From positions 992,001-1,056,000 of the forward strand of contig NZ_CP015110.1 in assembly GCF_001612555.1 (NCBI RefSeq): a stretch of DNA of 64,000 bases. The letters are read 5' to 3'. Both the position numbers and the translations under genes were made by a program. Under the pieces are notes generated by a model. That model saw only the letters and a program-made list of their open reading frames with translations. It had not been told where the DNA came from and searched no databases. Positions 54,093-62,552 of this stretch are shown here, piece after piece. How positions within the stretch are numbered: position 1 is the first letter of the stretch; each line of letters starts with the position of its first letter. The DNA is from Acinetobacter sp. TGL-Y2. Lineage in GTDB: Bacteria > Pseudomonadota > Gammaproteobacteria > Pseudomonadales > Moraxellaceae.

Positions 54093-54572
54093 ATGATTAA
54101 AAAATTGCTCTGTGTTCCTATTGTTTTATTGAGTTCTATGAGCTATGGCGCGCCTAAAACTGGCTATGTCATGGATTTGAAGCTTGCCAATCAACTGGCC
54201 ATAAATGTTATGCAAACTTGCACCGAAAGTGCAAAACCTGCCGCTGTGGTGGTTCTTGATCAGGGAGGCAATGTGCTGGCAAGTCAACGGCATGAAACCG
54301 TGGGTATACATAATTTAATTGCAGCGCAAAGGAAAGCTTTTACTGCATATTCAAGCAAAGTTAGCACCTTACAATTTATGCGCAATGCGCAAAATAATGT
54401 TGATTCACAGAATTTAACCAGCATACCTGAATTATTACTTTTAGGCGGCGGGGTACCCGTTGTTTATAAAACTCAGCTCCTTGGTGCGGTTGGTGTAGCG
54501 GGGGCAGGCGGTTCAATTCAGGATGATCAATGTGCACAACACGGTGTGGAAATCACACTCAAACAAATCTAA
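54093..54572 (+). CDS. Exported HbpS/GlcG-family protein
   Basis: Protein of 159 residues with a signal peptide (LLCVPIVLLSSMSYGAP, cut near SYG-AP). The mature part has AVVVLDQGGNVLASQRHE, AAQRKAFTAYSS, ELLLLGGGVPVVY and GAVGVAGAGGSIQDD, the signatures of the HbpS/GlcG fold, some members of which bind heme and take part in redox sensing. Here it is probably periplasmic, in one transcript with the hydroxyisourate hydrolase gene 24 bp downstream. Confidence 0.85.
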   Translation: MIKKLLCVPIVLLSSMSYGAPKTGYVMDLKLANQLAINVMQTCTESAKPAAVVVLDQGGNVLASQRHETVGIHNLIAAQRKAFTAYSSKVSTLQFMRNAQNNVDSQNLTSIPELLLLGGGVPVVYKTQLLGAVGVAGAGGSIQDDQCAQHGVEITLKQI

Positions 54573-54835
54573 TTCAATTTCATGCAGGATGATTATATGA
54601 ACAAGTTGTTTTTATTCGCGGGTAGTGTATTGATTTCAAGTGGCGTCATGGCGCAAAACCCTTTAAGCGTACATGTGCTTAACTTAGAAAATGGATTACC
54701 TTCAGTTGAAGTCAAAGTGACCTTAGAAGAGCAAAACAATGGCAAGTGGACACAGATTGCAGAAGCTGAAACCAATGAGCAAGGTCGTGTAACCGCATTA
54801 TTTCCAGAAAATCGAAGTTTTGATAACAAGATATA

Positions 54836-55830
54836 TAGCTGCAATCTTATTTTGGGATACAATGATAAAAAATTAATTTGTTCAAGATCATGCCTAAAGT
54901 ATATTCAGTGGATTTACGTGAAAAAGTCATGCAGTTTTATGAAGAAAATAATCACAAATCATATACATGTAAAACCTTTAAAATATCTAGAACCACTTTG
55001 GATGATTGGATTCTTCTTCAAAACACCACTGGAGAATTGAAACAGCCTAAAATCAATGCAGGTCGACCCACTAAAATCAAGGATATGGATGCTTTCAAAC
55101 ACTTTATTGAAACTACTGAATTTTCTCAAGTGAAAGATCTCATCCCTTTATTTGAACAAAAGTTTGGGTATCCAATCCTTTACTCAACCCTGTTAAAAGC
55201 CATTCATAGACTTGGTTGGACACGTAAAAAAAGAGTTTTCTCTATAAGCAAGCCGACAAAATAACAAGGGCTGTATTCAACTGGTTTCTTCCGCAATGGA
55301 AAGAGGCGTTTGGGGAAGATCAGATTCTTTATATTGATGAGTCTGGGATAAACACCACAGATACAGCGCAATATGGTTGGTCTAAACTAGGCAGTCGTTG
55401 CGCTGCTTTAAAATTGGGTGGTCATGGTAAAAGATTAAGTATCATCAGTGCTGTGAGGTCTAATTCAGCGTATCAGTTCCTTTACCCTTTGATTTTTCAA
55501 GGTTCATGCGATCGAGCAATGTTCACGGGATGGTTGAGATATCTACTTGAAAATTTAACCAAAGATAATCAAGATAAGACCAAAAGACATCTGCTGATTC
55601 TAGATAACGCTTCGATTCATAAGAACGGAGATATCAAAAAACTAGCCAAAGACTTTAACTGTAGAATCATGTACTTGCCTGCTTACAGTCCAGATTTAAA
55701 TCCAATTGAAAAAGCATGGTCAGTGCTAAAATCCAAAGTTAAAAGTATCGCTGTCCGTTTTGACAAAAACATAGAAGAAGCGCTCGATTTAGGCTTGAAG
55801 GCAATGTAGCTTAAAATTTAAATCCAGCTA
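54836..55830 (+). mobile_element. IS630-family insertion sequence in hiuH
   Basis: 995 bp bounded by imperfect inverted repeats (both ends TAGCTG plus an A/T-rich stretch) and flanked by TA on both sides, the IS630/Tc1 target duplication. It carries a transposase in two frames. Exact ends carry an ambiguity of one TA. The host reading frame is restored when it is removed, so the insertion looks recent. Confidence 0.88.
54890..55809 (+). CDS. IS630-family transposase, two overlapping frames
   Basis: Frame A (54890-55264) encodes the DNA-binding part: MPKVYSVDLREKVMQFYEEN with an HTH (CKTFKISRTTLDDWI). Frame B, in the -1 frame and ending at 55809, encodes the DDE domain with LYIDESGINTTD (first Asp), LLILDNASIHK (second Asp) and PAYSPDLNPIEKAWSVLKSK (final Glu). 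Both join through an A7G run near 55227-55234, where a -1 slip would give one protein, as in other two-frame IS630 elements. A simple inactivating frameshift is the alternative. Confidence 0.85.
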
Positions 55831-55992
55831 TATAAAGTCACCTTTAAGACCGGAGACTGGTTTAAGCAAAATAATCAAACGTCTTTCTTTCCAGAAGTGC
55901 CAGTCATTTTTCAAACCGATGGTTCGGTGAAGCATTACCATATTCCTTTATTGATCAGTCCTTATGGCTATTCGACCTATCGAGGTAACTAA

Positions 55993-56436
55993 GCTAAAAA
56001 CAAGCTAAAATAAACTCAACAAATAGAAGCTTTAACCTTGATCAGTTAAAGCTTCTTCAAATCAATACTGTTAAACAGTATGGCTCATATGGTCTTTTGT
56101 TTGATCTCTCTTCTACTCAGTAACTTATTAATCACTGATCAATAACGTAGCTTGAATATTTAAGCCAGTTTTTCATTAATTGTGTGAATTGTGTGAATTG
56201 TGTGAATTGTGTGAATTGTGTGCATTGTATTTTTTAGCGTTCTATATGATTAGTTCTTTAAAAAATATCTCATATGCATTGCAGATTCTTATGATTGAAA
56301 TCCCACAGTAATGAACAAGTGATGTTGCTTTCACGAATCCATTATAAAAAATCCAAGCCTTGATGTAAGATAAAACCAATACAGGTTTTCAGTATTTCGA
56401 CAGCTAGAATCGAATACAACAGATAAGGAAGTAAGC
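55993..56436. other. Intergenic region between hiuH and ubiH
   Basis: 444 bp without a gene. A 12-bp stem hairpin at 56025-56056 (AGAAGCTTTAAC/GTTAAAGCTTCT) is probably the terminator of the glcG-hiuH unit. A short 9-bp tandem repeat lies at about 56180-56225. The ubiH promoter should be in the last 200 bp. Confidence 0.55.
56180..56225 (+). repeat. 9-bp tandem repeat (GTGTGAATT)
   Basis: Four full copies and a partial one of GTGTGAATT, ending in a variant GTGTGCATT. It is non-coding, about 210 bp before ubiH. It is a probable slippage site. Confidence 0.85.
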
Positions 56437-57645
56437 ATGCAACAAGAGGTCATCATCGTTGGCGGTGGAATGGTTGGACTCAGTTTGGCACTGATGCTCA
56501 GTAAAACTAATATTCAAGTGAAACTCCTCGAAGCGATCAAATACCCAGATTATGATGATGAACATCTTGCACCTTACCATTCGACTTTCGATGCAAGAAA
56601 CAGCGCGTTGTCTCGCCGTACAGTACAAATTTATCAAGAACTTGGACTGTGGGATGCATTACAACGGCATGCAACACCCATTTTAGAAGTGAATATTACC
56701 GAACAAGGCAGTTTTGGTAAGGCACGTCTAAAAGCTGTGCAAGAAAAAGTCGAAAGTTTTGGACAAGTGATTGAAAATGCTTGGCTCGGTCGAGTACTGC
56801 TTGCAGAAGTTCAAAAACAATCTCAAATAGAACTCATTGATGGTGTACAAGTCACATCGCTGACTCAAAATGAAGATTTCGCATTCATTGAAGCCGTTCG
56901 AGAGGGTCAAAAGCTCGAATTACAAACCAAATTGGTAATCGCCGCCGATGGTCGAGATTCTTTTTGTCGTAAAGCGCTGGGTATCGGTGCATCAGAACAC
57001 GATTATGATCAAGTCGCGATTGTGACCACTGTTCAAACTTCAAAGCCACATGAACATGTCGGTTTTGAACGTTTTAGTCCATTAGGACCGCTTGCACTTT
57101 TACCATTACCTGGTGAATACCGCCGTTCAGTGGTTTGGCCAGTGCCTAAAGGAACTCAAAGTGAATGGCTCGGTGAAGAAAATGACCAACATTTCTTAGA
57201 TGCCTTGCAAGAAACCTATGGTGATCGTGCAGGTAAATTCCAAAAAACAGGCAAACGATTTAGTTTTCCACTGTCGCAGGTTTTAGCAGAAAAACAAGCC
57301 ATTGGACGTGTGGTGCTGATGGGCAATGCTGCACATACCATTCATCCTGTTGCGGGTCAGGGTTTTAACTTATGTATGCGTGATGCGCATGTATTGGTAC
57401 GTTACTTGGCTGATCAACGTGCAAAAGGTGCTGACTTAGGTGAAAAAGAGATTCTCCAAGCCTATGAAAAAGCACGCTTAAAAGATCAACAGCGCGTGAT
57501 TAAATTCTGTGATTCGGTGGTTCGTGGTTTTAGTAATCAAAACCCATTTTTAAAAGTCATACGTAATACTGGCTTGATGTGTTTTGAAAATATTCCAGGC
57601 ATCAAACCTTTGATTGCAAACTATGCAATGGGGCTCAAATCATGA
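56437..57645 (+). CDS. ubiH: FAD-dependent ubiquinone hydroxylase UbiH
   Basis: Flavin monooxygenase of 402 residues for ubiquinone biosynthesis (2-octaprenyl-6-methoxyphenol hydroxylase type). The FAD-binding motif is IIVGGGMVGLSLAL, the DG motif is VIAADGRDSFCRKALG, and the GD motif is LMGNAAHTIHPVAGQGFNL (Asn in place of the usual Asp). FDARNSALSRRTVQIYQELG and GFERFSPLGPLALLPLP fit the UbiH/UbiI/UbiF group. AAGGAAG lies before the ATG. The next gene overlaps by 4 bp. Confidence 0.9.
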   Translation: MQQEVIIVGGGMVGLSLALMLSKTNIQVKLLEAIKYPDYDDEHLAPYHSTFDARNSALSRRTVQIYQELGLWDALQRHATPILEVNITEQGSFGKARLKAVQEKVESFGQVIENAWLGRVLLAEVQKQSQIELIDGVQVTSLTQNEDFAFIEAVREGQKLELQTKLVIAADGRDSFCRKALGIGASEHDYDQVAIVTTVQTSKPHEHVGFERFSPLGPLALLPLPGEYRRSVVWPVPKGTQSEWLGEENDQHFLDALQETYGDRAGKFQKTGKRFSFPLSQVLAEKQAIGRVVLMGNAAHTIHPVAGQGFNLCMRDAHVLVRYLADQRAKGADLGEKEILQAYEKARLKDQQRVIKFCDSVVRGFSNQNPFLKVIRNTGLMCFENIPGIKPLIANYAMGLKS

Positions 57646-58892
57646 CAGACGAATTAGAACAAATGAAAGAAGTCATCATCATTGGCGGTGGTTTGGTGGG
57701 TGGTTTGACGGCACTGTTATTGGCACAAGGTGGCGTACAAGCAATGGTGTTAGATGCTGCTCCTATTTTAGATGAATCAGCTGTTTTAAAAGCGACCAAT
57801 CCGCGCGTATTGGCCTTAAGCCAAGCAACCATTCATTTGCTGAAGAAAGTCAATGTTTGGGAAAAAATTGCACGCCAGATGCCTTATACAGGCATGCAAG
57901 TGTGGAATAAAAATGGCTACGGTGAAATCAATTTTGGTCAGGAATCAAAAACTGCACCCAGCGCAGAGCAGTGTCTCGGTTCGATGGTGGAACCAAGTAT
58001 TTTGAACTTAGCCATTCAGCAGCACATGCTGATGGTTGTGAAAGATTATCGAACACAGGTCAAAGTGATTCGCGTTGAAAAAGCGGTGAACTGTTGGATT
58101 GTTAAGCTTGCAGATGGAACAACATTAAAAACCAAGCTGTTAATTGGTGCAGATGGGGCAAATTCATTTGTCCGTGAGCAAGCGTATATTGATGTTGATG
58201 TACTGGATTACAAACAAGCTGGTTTAACTTGTGCGATTCAAACGACTCAGCCACATAAGCATGTGGCAAGACAAATCTTTCTACCCACAGGTCCTTTGGC
58301 CTATTTACCCATGGCAAGCCTAGATCAGGCTCAAGATGGACATTGGCAGTCGATTGTTTGGACATTGCCAGATGACTATGCTGAAGAATATGCCAATTTG
58401 GATGATGCTGAGTTTACAGCGTTATTAACGCGTGAAAGTCATCACATGTTGGGAGAAGTGGTGGCTGCAACACCGAGGGCAAAATTCCCGCTTAAAGCAC
58501 GTGCCGCTCAGCGCTATGTTACAGAAGGTCTAGCGCTGATTGGCGATGCGGCGCATGTGATTCATCCGCTTGCAGGACAAGGGGTGAATATTGGGTGTTT
58601 AGATGCTGCCATTTTGTGTGATGTTTTATTGCACGATCTTGAGCGTGGGGTGTGGGCAAATGCGCAGACCTTAAAGCGTTATGAACATCAACGCAAAATT
58701 CAAAATGAAGCCATGATGCATAGTATGTCTGCCATTGGTTGGCTGGAAACGAGTGAGCTTTTCCCTGTGGTTTGGGCAAGAAATGCAGGTTTAAAGCAGG
58801 TGGAAAATCAACCACTGCTTAAATCGAGATTTATGCAACAAGCCAATGGTTTAGCTGTTTTGAAAAACACCCGATATGCACATAGTGGTTGA
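57642..58892 (+). CDS. ubiI: FAD-dependent ubiquinone hydroxylase UbiI/VisC type
   Basis: Second flavin monooxygenase of the pair, 416 residues. It has IIIGGGLVGGLTALLLA (FAD), LIGADGANSFVREQA (DG) and LIGDAAHVIHPLAGQGVNIG (GD). VEPSILNLAIQQHM is like the UbiI/UbiF branch. The start codon overlaps the ubiH stop, so the two are co-translated. Which ring position it hydroxylates cannot be fixed by sequence alone. Confidence 0.88.
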   Translation: MTDELEQMKEVIIIGGGLVGGLTALLLAQGGVQAMVLDAAPILDESAVLKATNPRVLALSQATIHLLKKVNVWEKIARQMPYTGMQVWNKNGYGEINFGQESKTAPSAEQCLGSMVEPSILNLAIQQHMLMVVKDYRTQVKVIRVEKAVNCWIVKLADGTTLKTKLLIGADGANSFVREQAYIDVDVLDYKQAGLTCAIQTTQPHKHVARQIFLPTGPLAYLPMASLDQAQDGHWQSIVWTLPDDYAEEYANLDDAEFTALLTRESHHMLGEVVAATPRAKFPLKARAAQRYVTEGLALIGDAAHVIHPLAGQGVNIGCLDAAILCDVLLHDLERGVWANAQTLKRYEHQRKIQNEAMMHSMSAIGWLETSELFPVVWARNAGLKQVENQPLLKSRFMQQANGLAVLKNTRYAHSG

Positions 58893-59062
58893 ATCTGTTA
58901 ATTTTCAATCAAACATTAATACTTTTTTACCAATTTGATTAAAAAAGATACTTTTTGAGGGCGCTACACTCTAGTTTTAAAACAAAGAGCTTGCTACATT
59001 TCTCATTAAATCAGACCTTATTTTAATGGGTTATTTTTCATGTCATTGATGGGGAGTTTAAC

Positions 59063-59311
59063 ATGACAGATTCAAATGATTTCGATGATAATGAAGATAG
59101 CGTTGTTGATGATGATGAGTCACAAGCTGCTGAAAAAGGCGCGACTGTCAGCGATTCAACCGTGTCTGATGCCGATGTTGCTGAAGCAGAAACGTTAACG
59201 ATCACAGCGAAATTAAAACAGCGTCAAGCTTTAGAAGATGAAATTGCTGCATTTTTAGCGCGTGGTGGACAGATTAAAGAAGTACCGCCAGATGAAAGTG
59301 CCCGAGATTAA
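59063..59311 (+). CDS. Small acidic protein, SutA-like
   Basis: Protein of 82 residues. The first 45 are very acidic (FDDNEDSVVDDDES) and likely disordered. The C-terminal part TITAKLKQRQALEDEIAAFL and ARGGQIKEVPPDESARD resembles the RNA-polymerase-binding protein SutA of Pseudomonas, which has the same acidic tail, helix and GG-I-x-VP layout. The match is by pattern only. GGGGAG precedes the ATG. Confidence 0.65.
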   Translation: MTDSNDFDDNEDSVVDDDESQAAEKGATVSDSTVSDADVAEAETLTITAKLKQRQALEDEIAAFLARGGQIKEVPPDESARD

Positions 59312-59323
59312 GGATTTGAGCAT

Positions 59324-59356
59324 AAAAAACACCACGCGAAAACGTGGTGTTTTTTT
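59324..59356 (+). terminator. Terminator after the SutA-like gene
   Basis: Stem AAAAAACACCACG/CGTGGTGTTTTTT with loop CGAAAA. It lies in the convergent gap with rsmI and can serve the + strand gene. Confidence 0.9.
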
Positions 59357-59424
59357 GAATCTGTGCAAAAGAGTTGATCAGATCAATTCAGATTAATTCA
59401 GTTAAGCTATACATTATTTGGGCT

Positions 59425-60264
59425 TTAAACTTTGTCGGTCAGTTCTAAAGCACGTTGATAGGCCACTTTTTTCTTAATACCTGTTAAGTCGGCTGCCAAT
59501 TGTGATGCAGCTTTCACAGATAAATCTTCAAGCAAACGAAGTAATAACTTGTCTAACTCTTCTTGCGCCATGTCTTTTTCTTCAGTCACACCCGCAATGA
59601 CCAAAACAATTTCGCCTTTTTGCTGATTGCGATCACTTTCGATAAAGCTTTTTAGTTCACCCAAAGTCATTTTTTTGATGGTTTCAAAAGTCTTGGTGAT
59701 TTCACGGGCAAAACCCACGGCGCGATCTGCACCAAAGACATTTGCCATATCTGTCACTGAATCTAAAATACGATGCGGCGCTTCATAGATAATCATGGTG
59801 TGGGTACGCGATTTGAGTTTCTCCAGTTGAATCAAACGCTGTGATTGCTTAGAAGACAAGAAACCTTCAAAACTAAAATGGTCACTCGGTAAACCGACTG
59901 AACTAAGTGCTGCAATGGCTGCACATGCACCCGGCACAGGGATTACACGAATACCATGCTCTTGTGCAGCTCGAACCAATTTAAAACCAGGGTCTGAAAT
60001 TAAAGGGGTGCCTGCATCGCTCACAAGGGCAACATTGTCACCATTTTTAAGTTTTTCAATAATTATATCAATTTTGTTACTTTCATTGTGATCGTGGCAC
60101 GCAGTCAATGGAGTTGAGATATTATAGTGTTTTAATAAAAGCGCAGATTGACGTGTGTCTTCTGCTGCAATGATAGAAACTGACTTTAAAACATCAATAG
60201 CACGAAAAGTCATATCGTCTAAGTGCCCAATTGGGGTCGCTACAACAAATAACTGAGCACTCAT
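59425..60264 (-). CDS. rsmI: 16S rRNA (cytidine(1402)-2'-O)-methyltransferase
   Basis: Tetrapyrrole-methylase-fold enzyme of 279 residues that methylates C1402 in the decoding centre. Signatures are VVATPIGHLDDMTFRAIDVL, IIAAEDTRQSALLLKHY, VSDAGTPLISDPGFKLV and FEGFLSSKQSQRL. The divergent lpoA-like gene starts only 11 bp away, the classic rsmI-lpoA arrangement. GGAG precedes its ATG. Confidence 0.96.
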   Translation of the reverse strand: MSAQLFVVATPIGHLDDMTFRAIDVLKSVSIIAAEDTRQSALLLKHYNISTPLTACHDHNESNKIDIIIEKLKNGDNVALVSDAGTPLISDPGFKLVRAAQEHGIRVIPVPGACAAIAALSSVGLPSDHFSFEGFLSSKQSQRLIQLEKLKSRTHTMIIYEAPHRILDSVTDMANVFGADRAVGFAREITKTFETIKKMTLGELKSFIESDRNQQKGEIVLVIAGVTEEKDMAQEELDKLLLRLLEDLSVKAASQLAADLTGIKKKVAYQRALELTDKV

Positions 60265-60275
60265 AGGTTTTCTCC

Positions 60276-61217
60276 ATGGTGGATAAATTGAATTTCATAA
60301 AAGGGATGATTTGCGCTGGCTTGATCGGAAGCATATTCCACGCCCACGCAGAAGTATTGGTTATTTTACCTGAATCTGGGCCTATGGCGCGAGCAGGCAA
60401 CAGCATTAAACTGGGTATTGATGCAGCGCATCAGGCCTCAAAAGCCAATATTCAGTTGAAATTTGTCAATTCAGATCAGAAAAACATCAAAAGTCTTTTA
60501 AAAACCCATGTGACTAAAACCACACAGATGGTGATTGGGCCTTTGGCACGTAATGAAGTAGAGCGTTTAATTTTAGAAAATCCTAAAATTCCTGTTTTGG
60601 CGTTAAACGAAGTCAGTCAACAACATGCTAATGTTTGGCAATACAGTCTATCTAAAGATGAGGATGCGACCGCGCTGCTTGGTGTGCTTAAAAAAGATCA
60701 AATTCAGGATATTTTTGTGCTTCGAGAGCCGGGCACAGAAAATGATTCACTGAATTTTGTTAACGCCCTATATAAAAAATTCCAAGGCAATGTTTCGATT
60801 GTAGGTGCCATCCCACGTCTAAAAAATAAACAAGGGGTGCTGCTTTTGGGCGGAAATGCATGGCTAAATAAACTGAAAAACAAACCCTCGCACTCGATGT
60901 ATGCACAAGCCATTTCAATCGAAGACAGTCAGCCGATTCCAAACGGTTTAAAATTCTGCGACGTGCCTGCGGTCTATTTGGGGCAGTGGAATGATGTGGT
61001 TAGTGTTTATCAAAACAATCCAACCACAATGCCATATCAACGACTTTATGCGTTCGGTGGCGATGCTTGGCATATTGCAGAACAATTTGTACTCAACCCG
61101 AAAGTTAAAAATGTAAGCTTTAGTGGTCGTACAGGAAAGATCAATATCAGCAGCAATCGAGTAGAGCGGATGCCCCAATGTTTTGAAAAAAAGCGCAGCG
61201 GGTTAAGCATATTATAA
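60276..61217 (+). CDS. Penicillin-binding protein activator LpoA-like, C-terminal module only
   Basis: Exported protein of 313 residues. The signal peptide is MICAGLIGSIFHAHA. The mature part has EVLVILPESGPMARAGNSIK, VIGPLARNEVERL, VLALNEVS and LYAFGGDAWHIAEQF, the periplasmic-binding-protein-like fold of LppC/LpoA. E. coli LpoA has an extra N-terminal TPR domain and a lipoprotein Cys; both are missing here. Position (divergent from rsmI, followed by yraN and a BON lipoprotein) supports the assignment. LpoA activates PBP1a in E. coli; whether this short form does so is unknown. Confidence 0.8.
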   Translation: MVDKLNFIKGMICAGLIGSIFHAHAEVLVILPESGPMARAGNSIKLGIDAAHQASKANIQLKFVNSDQKNIKSLLKTHVTKTTQMVIGPLARNEVERLILENPKIPVLALNEVSQQHANVWQYSLSKDEDATALLGVLKKDQIQDIFVLREPGTENDSLNFVNALYKKFQGNVSIVGAIPRLKNKQGVLLLGGNAWLNKLKNKPSHSMYAQAISIEDSQPIPNGLKFCDVPAVYLGQWNDVVSVYQNNPTTMPYQRLYAFGGDAWHIAEQFVLNPKVKNVSFSGRTGKINISSNRVERMPQCFEKKRSGLSIL

Positions 61218-61343
61218 AAGTTGAAGGGTGACATGACCTCACCAGTCGTGCCCCGCTAAAGACCACGATCTGACTGCTTTAAAATAAATAAACACTCGAC
61301 CAAGCAATCATCAGCCATTAACCATCAACAGTGAGAGCAACGG

Positions 61344-61772
61344 ATGCCAGCACAATCACACACTCAGGCTTTGGGTCAATGGGCTGAAGAGCAAGCCTGC
61401 CAAATGATTCAGGCGGCTGGGTTTACTGTGGTGGCCCAAAACTTTCATTCACGTTTTGGTGAAATTGATGTGATTGCGGTACAAGCGCAAGAGATTATTT
61501 TTGTCGAAGTCAAAGCCCGTTCAGCAACCGAGTGGGGACAAGCGTTTGAGGTGGTGACGCCACGTAAACAATTGAAAATCTATAAAACTGCCCTGCAATA
61601 TATACAAGATCACGTAGACTTTGAAAGTTTCTATTATCGTTTTGATGTAATTTGTTTTGATTTTCAACAAGAAATTGCAAAAAATCTACAGCATAATTTT
61701 TCCAATATGCAGTATGATCAGCAGTGGATTGAAAATGCATTTACAATAGATGCAGACTTGATTAATCTGTAA
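61344..61772 (+). CDS. yraN: YraN (UPF0102) family endonuclease-fold protein
   Basis: Protein of 142 residues. GQWAEEQACQMIQAAGFTVV, NFHSRFGEIDVIAVQ and IIFVEVKARS carry the Glu, Asp and ExK residues of the PD-(D/E)XK nuclease fold. YraN's role is not settled. The position between lpoA and the BON lipoprotein is the conserved one. Confidence 0.9.
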   Translation: MPAQSHTQALGQWAEEQACQMIQAAGFTVVAQNFHSRFGEIDVIAVQAQEIIFVEVKARSATEWGQAFEVVTPRKQLKIYKTALQYIQDHVDFESFYYRFDVICFDFQQEIAKNLQHNFSNMQYDQQWIENAFTIDADLINL

Positions 61773-61832
61773 AGATTCTTCCTAAGCCTTTTAAAAGTAA
61801 AGAATATTGAGTTTCATGAGGAGACTTACTGC

Positions 61833-62552
61833 GTGTTGAGCCGTATTGTAATAACGATGATGTGTGTCGCAAGCCTGTCGGGCTGTGCAAGTTTTATTTC
61901 CAGTGGAACGGGTGCAGAACCTGTTGGAGTTTCCAGTGGTGTACGCTCACTCGGTCAAGTATTTATTGACTCTTCCATTGAACGCACAGCAAAAATTAAC
62001 TTATATAAATTGGATGCGCGTTTTAAACAGTCTCGTGTCAACGTCAATAGTTTTCACAGTAATGTTTTGCTGACCGGGCAAGTCCCTGACGCGCACTTAA
62101 AACAGTTGGCTGAAGACAATGTGCGTGCGATGAGTGATGTGAAAACCATTCATAACTACATCACGATCGGTCCACAAATTGGTTATGGCGCAATTATGCA
62201 AGACGCAACCACGACTGCCAACACGCGCGGTTTAATTATGAAAGCGCCGGTGGTGTCTGACAGTAAACTGCTGGTGCATACGGAAGATGGCGTATTGTAT
62301 GTCATGGGGCGTTTAAACAATGCCGAAGAAAATGACTTAAATGATGTGCTCCAAAAAGTGGGCAATGTCACCAAAATTGTGACCTTAATCGATAACGTGG
62401 AACAGCAAAATACCCAGCTTGGTGTTCAGCCGTCTTCATTTAGCAGCCCAATGGTGGGTAATGGAAATGCGAATGGTAACCTTCCTACTGATGAAACTCC
62501 TGTAGCCATTGATACGGATAATCCAGAGCCAAATGCCACAATTCAGCAATAA
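61833..62552 (+). CDS. BON-domain outer-membrane lipoprotein, DolP (YraP)-like
   Basis: Lipoprotein of 239 residues. Signal IVITMMCVASLSGC has the lipobox LSGC. Two BON domains follow: about residues 45-110 (IDSSIERTAKINLYKLDARF, VLLTGQVPD) and about 125-190 (VVSDSKLLVHTEDGVLYVMG). An Asn/Gly/Pro-rich tail closes it. DolP supports outer-membrane integrity in E. coli, and the yraN-dolP order matches. It begins at GTG with GAGGAG nine bases upstream. The C-terminal tail overlaps the next gene. Confidence 0.88.
   Translation: MLSRIVITMMCVASLSGCASFISSGTGAEPVGVSSGVRSLGQVFIDSSIERTAKINLYKLDARFKQSRVNVNSFHSNVLLTGQVPDAHLKQLAEDNVRAMSDVKTIHNYITIGPQIGYGAIMQDATTTANTRGLIMKAPVVSDSKLLVHTEDGVLYVMGRLNNAEENDLNDVLQKVGNVTKIVTLIDNVEQQNTQLGVQPSSFSSPMVGNGNANGNLPTDETPVAIDTDNPEPNATIQQ

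Larger units (their letters stand above)
54597..55992 (+). pseudogene. hiuH: Periplasmic hydroxyisourate hydrolase (transthyretin-like), split by an insertion sequence
   Basis: The 5' part (54597-54835) encodes a signal peptide (LFLFAGSVLISSGVMA) and the transthyretin-like start NPLSVHVLNLENGLPSVEV. The 3' part resumes at about 55831 with [22 protein letters not shown] and [18 protein letters not shown], the last being the family's C-terminal YRGS-type signature. Removing the inserted 995 bp and one copy of the TA duplication restores one continuous frame (N-K-I-Y-K-V at the junction). In E. coli hiuH (yedX) lies next to the hprRS genes. AGGA precedes the ATG. Confidence 0.9.

Noticed and set aside
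54582..55040. 152-codon frame running from hiuH into the insertion sequence
   Set aside because: After 54835 the frame reads IS DNA out of phase with the transposase; it is a chimeric artefact of the insertion.
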